From the NCBI GenBank assembly GCA_033675265.1, contig JAUJYZ010000533.1:151664-215663 (forward strand): a stretch of DNA of 64,000 nt. The letters are read 5' to 3'. Shown here piece after piece: positions 58,086 to 64,000 of this stretch. Each line of letters begins with the position of its first letter. Positions within the stretch are counted from its first letter, which is position 1. The notes beneath the pieces are model-generated. The model was not told where the DNA came from. It was given only the letters and a program-made list of their open reading frames with translations, and searched no databases. The translations under genes and the position numbers were made by a program. Origin of the DNA: Actinostola sp. cb2023 (Eukaryota > Cnidaria > Anthozoa > Actiniaria > Actinostolidae).

Positions 58086-58639
58086 TTTATTTTAGAAAAA
58101 TCAGAAACCAAATGAACACTTGGATTGATTCGTAAAGTTATAACTTGCTTTTTATAAATCTTCCATATGAACTGAGTTAATAAAATTGATTTTAAACCAG
58201 ATCTTTGCCGTTTTCTGTGTTATTATTATTTTAACTAAAGAGTCAAAATGACGCTAATTAGTTATACAAACTTTTCTATCTGGTCATGCCTAAAGCAAAA
58301 CAATAGACCCTTTTGTTGTCCAAAACAATGAACAACTCCTTGTAACAAGCTTAAGAACAAAAGATTGGTTTTCAACAAGAAGTTTATTTAACCACTGCAA
58401 AGTAAGAATTACATGAGCTGATAATAATAATAATAATAACTTTCTTTCAAGAGGGTAAACACTTTACAGCTAAAGCTGATAAACTAGTGGCCCTCAATAC
58501 TACAATACTATAATAAAACTACATAATTATATATATTGATCAAGTTACATTTCAATCTATTAACAGTGATATTATAACTTGTACACAGGATAATGGTTCG
58601 CATTGTGTTCTAGAATAGGCTGTTTGTGAAAGAGTTTAT

Positions 58640-59086
58640 TCAGCAAGAACTTTCGTTGATGTATAGCTGCCTCAGTTGCTTCTTCCCATCCAAAGCCTTC
58701 TGTGTCCATAAGATTTTTTGCTTTGTTTCCATTACTTTTCGATATTCAGCATTTTTCTTTAATCCATGCATCCATTTGAGATACTCAAATAAAACAGCCC
58801 GTAGCTCTTTTCTGTATGTTGGTACCAAGTCGTTACTGGTTTTGATTTTAGCAGTTTCTGTATTTTCGCCAGCTTGTTCATAATTATCAACTAAATGTTG
58901 CCAGTTGTTCTCATGGTGTTCTATTGTTTCTGTCTGAATCCGTTGCCACACACTTTCTTCAACTCCATCATGACTATCGTTTGAAGACTCCGATGTTGTT
59001 GTGTCCTGAGAATGAATTCCAACTGAACCTTCACTTTCTTGATTACTATCTAAACTGGATTCTTCATCCTGGTAATGAGCGGACAT
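58640..59086 (-). pseudogene. Left-arm copy of the acidic helical protein gene, frameshifted
   Basis: Matches the right-arm gene at 60896-61408. From the ATG at 59086 it reads SAHYQDEESSLDSNQESEGS and VWQRIQTETIEHHENNWQHL. Two extra A residues in an A run near 58711-58716 move it out of frame before the conserved C-terminal part. Confidence 0.75.
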
Positions 59087-59441
59087 GGTGGCCTTGTCAG
59101 TTTTCTCCCTCTCTCCTCCGACTGTTAAATCAAATGAACTAGTTTGATTGTGGCCCCTTATATATACATTTAACACAGGCGTGGTCACCAAGCAAAGGAA
59201 CATCATTCACCATGATAAATAAGCCTCTACCTCAACTAGTGTTCCAAGTATCTATTCATCCACCCATGCGTGTATGTTTACTTGGTTTTATGGTAGATGC
59301 AATTATACTCAAATGAAAGTTGTCTTGACAATGCGGACACATTCTTTCATCGTTTTTGGTCTACTTCATAGGTTAGCCATTTTGCGCCAACTTTATATCC
59401 TTCTTTGCTGTAGGATGATTTCCCTCTCTTTTTAAAACTAT

Positions 59442-59753
59442 TCAGTTGTGGGATTGTATTTTTTTATCCAAATCACGATCTCTCAAGTAAGTATAAAATT
59501 TGCGTTCTATTTCGTTTTGCCTTTGTAACACATCGTCAAAGCTCTTCTGTACACATGTTTCTTGTTCTTTTCCTATGTATTCTCTTATCTCTTGACCTTG
59601 AAGTGTATTGCATAATCCCATTTTACTCCTGTTCAACCATTTCTTTCTTTCCTCTTGTTCCATATGATGCACTTGGTCTAAATGATTTGCCAACCTATTA
59701 AGATTGGTGCTGGTGCAACCAAACACTGGACAATTTCTATGAGTGCGACCCAT
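59442..59753 (-). pseudogene. Left-arm copy of the C2H2 zinc-finger protein gene, truncated
   Basis: Same first 102 residues as the right-arm copy at 60231. A two-base insertion near 59449 (CCCACAACTGAATAG against CCCACAAGAATAG) ends it 31 residues early. Confidence 0.75.
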
Positions 59754-59827
59754 TTCTCACTCAAGGATGTACTCCCTACGGTGACTCGAACCAAATGATC
59801 TTCTAGCGGATTATGGCCACAAATATA

Positions 59828-59956
59828 AGGCCCGAAGTGGCCCTTGGATGTGGCCCGATAAGGCTCGGAATGGCCCGATAAGGCCCGATGTGGCCCGATA
59901 AAGGCCCGATAAGGCCCGGAATGGCCCGATAAGGCCCGATATGGCCCGATGGCAGT
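59828..59956. repeat. GGCCCGATAA minisatellite at the inner end of the left arm
   Basis: About ten copies of a 10-11 base unit (GGCCCGATAAGG, GGCCCGATATGG). The right arm has only about two units at 60128-60150. Lies next to the palindrome centre. Confidence 0.9.
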
Positions 59957-60230
59957 ACACCCCGCTATACGCTATGTTTTTTTTTTCTGGGGCGACATTT
60001 CGCTTTGCCTAGCCTCACAAATATATTTGAAGGGAGTTATTAGGTAATTTTTAATATGTGAGGACTAGGTAGCTAAAATTTCACCCCAAGAAAAAATAAA
60101 CACATGCGTAAAGAGGGATGAACTGCCATCGGGCCATATCGGGCCACTTCGGGCCTTATATTTGTCGCCATAATCCGCTAGAAGATCATTTGGTTCGAGT
60201 CACCGTAGGGAGTGCATCCTTGAGTGAGAA

Positions 60231-60635
60231 ATGGGTCGCACTCATAGAAATTGTCCAGTGTTTGGTTGCACCAGCACCAATCTTAATAGGTTGGCAAATC
60301 ATTTAGACCAAGTGCATCATATGGAACAAGAGGAAAGAAAGAAATGGTTGAACAGGAGTAAAATGGGATTATGCAATACACTTCAAGGTCAAGAGATAAG
60401 AGAATACATAGGAAAAGAACAAGAAACATGTGTACAGAAGAGCTTTGACGATGTGTTACAAAGGCAAAACGAAATAGAACGCAAGTTTTATACTTACTTG
60501 AGAGATCGTGATTTGGATAAAAAAATACAATCCCACAAGAATAGTTTTAAAAAGAGAGGGAAATCATCCTACAGCAAAGAAGGATATAAAGTTGGCGCAA
60601 AATGGCTAACCTATGAAGTAGACCAAAAACGATGA
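60231..60635 (+). CDS. C2H2 zinc-finger protein of the palindromic element (right arm, intact)
   Basis: 134 residues. The N-terminus NCPVFGCTSTNLNRLANHL followed by DQVHH is a C-x4-C, H-x5-H zinc finger. Then come a basic helix (EERKKWLNRSK), a coiled region (VLQRQNEIERKFYTYLRDRD) and a basic C-terminus (KNSFKKRGKSSYSK). Likely DNA-binding. Its ATG follows the palindrome centre by about 110 bases and a TATATTTG at about 60158 could be its promoter. The downstream gene is on the same strand. I do not recognise a named family. Confidence 0.65.
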   Translation: MGRTHRNCPVFGCTSTNLNRLANHLDQVHHMEQEERKKWLNRSKMGLCNTLQGQEIREYIGKEQETCVQKSFDDVLQRQNEIERKFYTYLRDRDLDKKIQSHKNSFKKRGKSSYSKEGYKVGAKWLTYEVDQKR

Positions 60636-60814
60636 AAGAATGTGTCCGCATTGTCAAGACAACTTTCATTTGAGTATAATTGCATCTACCATAAAACCAA
60701 GTAAACATACACGCATGGGTGGATGAATAGATACTTGGAACACTAGTTGAGGTAGAGGCTTATTTATCATGGTGAATGATGTTCCTTTGCTTGGTGACCA
60801 CGCCTGTGTTAAAT

Positions 60815-60825
60815 GTATATATAAG
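60815..60825 (+). promoter_or_regulatory. TATA box of the acidic helical protein gene
   Basis: TATATATAAGG lies about 70 bases before a strong Kozak start (GGCCACCATGTCC). The order TATA, short leader, Kozak and later AATAAA is that of an RNA polymerase II gene. Mirrored in the left arm at about 59154-59164. Confidence 0.7.
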
Positions 60826-60895
60826 GGGCCACAATCAAACTAGTTCATTTGATTTAACAGTCGGAGGAGAGAGGGAGAAAACTGACAAGGCCACC

Positions 60896-61408
60896 ATGTC
60901 CGCTCATTACCAGGATGAAGAATCCAGTTTAGATAGTAATCAAGAAAGTGAAGGTTCAGTTGGAATTCATTCTCAGGACACAACAACATCGGAGTCTTCA
61001 AACGATAGTCATGATGGAGTTGAAGAAAGTGTGTGGCAACGGATTCAGACAGAAACAATAGAACACCATGAGAACAACTGGCAACATTTAGTTGATAATT
61101 ATGAACAAGCTGGCGAAAATACAGAAACTGCTAAAATCAAAACCAGTAACGACTTGGTACCAACATACAGAAAAGAGCTACGGGCTGTTTTATTTGAGTA
61201 TCTCAAATGGATGCATGGATTAAAGAAAAATGCTGAATATCGAAAAGTAATGGAAACAAAGCAAAATCTTATGGACACAGAAGGCTTTGGATGGGAAGAA
61301 GCAACTGAGGCAGCTATACATCAACGAAAGTTCTTGCTGAATAAACTCTTTCACAAACAGCCTATTCTAGAACACAATGCGAACCATTATCCTGTGTACA
61401 AGTTATAA
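60896..61408 (+). CDS. Acidic helical protein of the palindromic element (right arm, intact)
   Basis: I choose the ATG at 60896 because it has a full Kozak context and lies downstream of the TATA box; the upstream ATG at 60776 would be before the likely start of transcription. 170 residues. The N-terminal 45 are Ser/Glu/Asp-rich (DEESSLDSNQESEGSVG). The rest is helical: VWQRIQTETIEHHENNWQHL, PTYRKELRAVLFEYLKWMHG, and METKQNLMDTEGFGWEEATE followed by RKFLLNKLF. No known domain. It is convergent with the GRF gene; AATAAA at 61533-61538 would end its transcript. I cannot assign a function. Confidence 0.65.
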   Translation: MSAHYQDEESSLDSNQESEGSVGIHSQDTTTSESSNDSHDGVEESVWQRIQTETIEHHENNWQHLVDNYEQAGENTETAKIKTSNDLVPTYRKELRAVLFEYLKWMHGLKKNAEYRKVMETKQNLMDTEGFGWEEATEAAIHQRKFLLNKLFHKQPILEHNANHYPVYKL

Positions 61409-61532
61409 TATCACTGTTAATAGATTGAAATGTAACTTGATCAATATATATAATTATGTAGTTTTATTATAGTATTGTAGTATTGAGGGCCACTAGTTTA
61501 TCAGCTTTAGCTGTAAAGTGTTTACCCTCTTG

Positions 61533-61538
61533 AAATAA
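61533..61538 (+). terminator. Poly(A) signal AATAAA
   Basis: Lies 125 bases after the stop codon of the acidic helical protein gene. An inverse AATAAA at about 61797-61802 on the minus strand would serve the convergent GRF gene. Confidence 0.6.
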
Positions 61539-61894
61539 AGTTATTATTATTATTATTATCAGCTCATGTAATTCTTACTTTGCAGTGGTTAAATAAACTT
61601 CTTGTTGAAAACCAATCTTTTGTTCTTAAGCTTGTTACAAGGAGTTGTTCATTGTTTTGGACAACAAAAGGGTCTATTGTTTTGCTTTAGGCATGACCAG
61701 ATAGAAAAGTTTGTATAACTAATTAGCGTCATTTTGACTCTTTAGTTAAAATAATAATAACACAGAAAACGGCAAAGATCTGGTTTAAAATCAATTTTAT
61801 TAACTCAGTTCATATGGAAGATTTATAAAAAGCAAGTTATAACTTTACGAATCAATCCAAGTGTTCATTTGGTTTCTGATTTTTCTAAAATAAA

Positions 61895-62532
61895 TCATTG
61901 TGAGTTTTTAACACTTTTGCCTTTCTTGGCAAAGTTTTTGTTTTGGTTGGATTTCTTGACTTTTTTGGTAGGCGGCGGCGGTGGTGCATCATCTTCACTT
62001 TCAGACTCTTCTTCTTCCTTCCATTGAAATAAACTGCAAGTTCCGTCTGGGGGTGCTGCATTGCAAACATAAAACCACAGGCCATAGTTTTCTTTTTCTG
62101 GATCGTTGACTCGAACAAGTTTTGCATACAAACGGTGATATTTACACTTTGGAGTATCCTTCTTGAATTCAAAACCTTCCTCACCGATGTTAAGCTCTTG
62201 GATCATTTCTTGGGAGATTCGTAGATTGCATCCTAATTCGCGATGGATCAGTTCCTTTTTTCTTTCAACAGCGAAATCGATCTTTTAGTTCCACAGCGAA
62301 ACCATAATTCACCAGTTTGGATTTTATTCGATTTTGCTGGAACTCCACATAAACATGTGGGAGTGCCTTCCATCTTGTTCAGAGCTTTTTGATACTTGGT
62401 TTGGGTTCGTTTACTGATTATAGATGAGTGACTGGAATTACGGGGGCCTTTTAAGTCTTCTTCGATACAATAGATCCCCACCCACCCCTCCCCCGTGACA
62501 TTTTGGGTATTTAGCACTAATATCCACATCAA
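61895..62532 (-). pseudogene. Right-arm double GRF zinc-finger gene, one frameshift
   Basis: Two frames, 62532-62248 and 62206-61895. The first finger is TCLCGVPAKSNKIQTGELWF with RCG. The second is PKCKYHRLYAKLVRVNDPEK, GLWFYVCN and GTCSLFQW, a clear zf-GRF pattern (C-x2-H, then C and C-x-x-F-x-W). Between them the other frame reads KKELIHRELGCNLRISQEM without a stop, which suggests one protein with two fingers and a single-base shift near 62265-62290, shared with the left arm. An intron there is the other possibility. The tail is SESEDDAPPPPPTKKVKKS. Probably binds single-stranded DNA. Confidence 0.65.
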
Positions 62533-63654
62533 TTATTCATATTTAGCACGAATATATTATAGGGTCATTCATTATTCATATTTAGCACTAATATCCACAT
62601 CAATTATTCATATTTAGCACGAATATATTATAGGGTCATTCATTATTCATATTTAGCACTAATATCACCTTACCACCTACTTCCACCTACTAAATTAATG
62701 AAATCCACCTACCAAACGAGGATTCCTCCACCCGAGATAATTAAAACCTCCACCCTCCTCCACCCGAGATAATTAAAACCTCCACCCTCCTCCACCCGAG
62801 ATAATTAAAACCTCCACCCTCCTCCACCCGAGATAATTAAAACCTCCACCCAAACGGGGGTCGAGTCATACCTAATATACTACTCGCATGCGCAGACACA
62901 ATGTACACATGCTCATACTGAGGCAACGATAAGACTCAAGATACACGTGGCAAAGTCCATGCCGCGTACTTCTATACGTACTGTTCTACTTCTACTTAAA
63001 AATAATAATAAAGCGGTATAAACCTCGCATAATCAATAATTCTGATAGGAAATATCGCCAATAGAATGTAATCGAGAACAGCAGTATGGAACAGCTACTG
63101 AATCGAACCCCAGTCGATACCAAAGGCACTCTTATAACGCTATAGTTGCTAGTCAAGTATATAAACAGCGGGCGGAGCGCGATTAAATAAGCAATGTAAG
63201 TACACACATAACCTCCGCGGCCCACTCGTACGGTCCGCGGCCCAGGTTAACACTTAGTACAAATGAAAGAAGAATATCTCCTGAATCTTCCTGACTAAAA
63301 ATCTAAGCCCAAATAAATTTTTATAGGCAGAAAGATAAGCATCAGTATCTGAGGAATTGGGCTGAAATTGGCTTCAAATTAGCGCTTTGAAGCACCAGCT
63401 CGGCACAGAAAATAATTCACCGTTTGCCATGATTTCGCTCCATTGCTCCGGAAACCAGCCCCCCCCCCCCCCCGGGCTTGCATGCCTTTGGCCGGCTTTG
63501 TAGTGTTCCATAATTGGTTGGGGGACAGAATTTTTATACAGAATGAGGAAATTCAAGCAGCCGTCATACCAGGCTACGATTTCCAGGTCTATCTACACCC
63601 AACTTGTGAAATATGAGCAAAACGGAAAGGTTCATTACGTGTATCATTAACGAA

Positions 63655-64000
63655 CTGTATAGTAATATATTCATAGTACCAACAACACATGCGAGTATAC
63701 ATATTTAGATATGGGATGTGTGAAAATGGAAAGCTGTCCACAGAAGTGGACAGCAGTATACTCACATGGGGGTAAAAAGTGCTCCGCAACGCGTCATGCA
63801 GGGTGGGTGGCTGGGAGTCAAAACAGCTCGACGGCGTCGTAGATGAGAATGGCACAAAAGAGAGTGTCCGCACTAATATATACACAGCGATGCATGATGG
63901 GATATCTATTGTTATGTAAATACTCGCTATTGTTTTAGGTACTTAGAATAGTAATATATTCATAGTACCAACAACACATGCGAGTATACATATTTAGATA
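63655..64000. repeat. Direct repeat pair at the right edge
   Basis: AGTAATATATTCATAGTACC followed by AACAACACATGCGAGTATAC occurs at 63660-63710 and again at 63951 to the window end, 291 bases apart. It may be a tandem repeat or element ends continuing outside. Positions 62891-63654 show no gene. Confidence 0.85.

Larger units (their letters stand above)
55126..62884. mobile_element. Palindromic element with 2.8-kb gene-bearing inverted arms
   Basis: It begins AGTAGTATATTAGGTATGAC, ends with the inverse, and is flanked by CGCATG on both sides (55120-55125, 62885-62890). AG...CT ends with a 6-bp duplication resemble Polintons. The right arm is 60119-62884. The left arm is 55126-59956 and includes a 2.0-kb insertion. 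The spacer between the arms is 59957-60118. The arms differ in a 32-bp repeat in the end region (three copies left, four right), in small indels and in expansion of a GGCCCGATAA repeat at 59828-59950, so they are not a trivial copy. Each arm holds the same three genes. Confidence 0.85.

Noticed and set aside
55126..62884. Pure assembly artefact (inverted chimeric read)
   Set aside because: Not fully excluded, but a 2-kb insertion, a repeat-number difference and private indels between the arms, plus a matching 6-bp flank, make it unlikely.

Overview
This is nuclear DNA of an animal. It has spliced exons with GT/AG boundaries and phase-1 EGF modules, many microsatellites, and dense non-autonomous DNA transposons. 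It also has a decayed Maverick/Polinton of the kind found in aquatic invertebrates and a Penelope-like fragment with a hammerhead ribozyme. A cnidarian or another marine invertebrate is my best guess; the sequence alone does not name the species.

Host gene, plus strand, about 1.7-38.3 kb. Exons encode the end of one F5/8 type C (discoidin) domain (1690-1855), a second F5/8C domain over three exons (2031-3384), an unassigned extracellular segment (3906-6359), five EGF domains (6859-6978, 7881-7994, 8901-9011, 10146-10256, 28071-28190) and a last exon (37760-38265) that looks like a PHR domain. Every readable boundary from 3384 onward fits one reading frame. One base appears to be missing in the exon at 3226. 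Introns carry minisatellites (12-bp, 42-bp, 81-bp and 88-bp units), MITEs and foldbacks. The 9.5-kb last intron holds an 8-kb satellite of a 43-bp hairpin-forming unit. Three exons have their 3' ends tandemly amplified.

Polinton, 10942-26710, in the intron between EGF 4 and EGF 5. It has terminal inverted repeats of about 350 bp and a likely 6-bp GTGGTG duplication inside a GGT-rich microsatellite. On the minus strand are a replication gene joining a family B DNA polymerase, an SF1 helicase and a GIY-YIG nuclease, a small AT-hook/zinc-finger protein, and a retrovirus-type integrase with a chromodomain. On the plus strand are the virion genes: major capsid protein, packaging ATPase, small membrane and coiled-coil proteins, penton-type minor capsid protein, and conserved unknowns. 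Most genes are broken by stops and frameshifts; the ATPase, the 196-aa protein, the 141-aa protein and the zinc-finger protein are open. Penelope-like fragments sit between the two divergent gene blocks, and a TTAA-targeted MITE interrupts one virion gene. I found no adenovirus-type protease.

39.6-55.1 kb holds no gene I recognise. It contains MITEs, foldback elements and dispersed direct repeats.

55126-62884 is a second large element, almost a perfect palindrome. Its ends are AGTAGTATATTAGG and the complement, flanked by a probable CGCATG 6-bp duplication. Each arm of about 2.8 kb carries the same three genes: a C2H2 zinc-finger protein, an acidic helical protein with its own TATA box, Kozak start and poly(A) signal, and a protein with two GRF-type zinc fingers. 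The left arm also holds a 2-kb transposon that is absent from the right arm. This inverted-duplicate element is the most unusual object in the window. One explanation is an integrated snap-back derivative of a protein-primed linear element.
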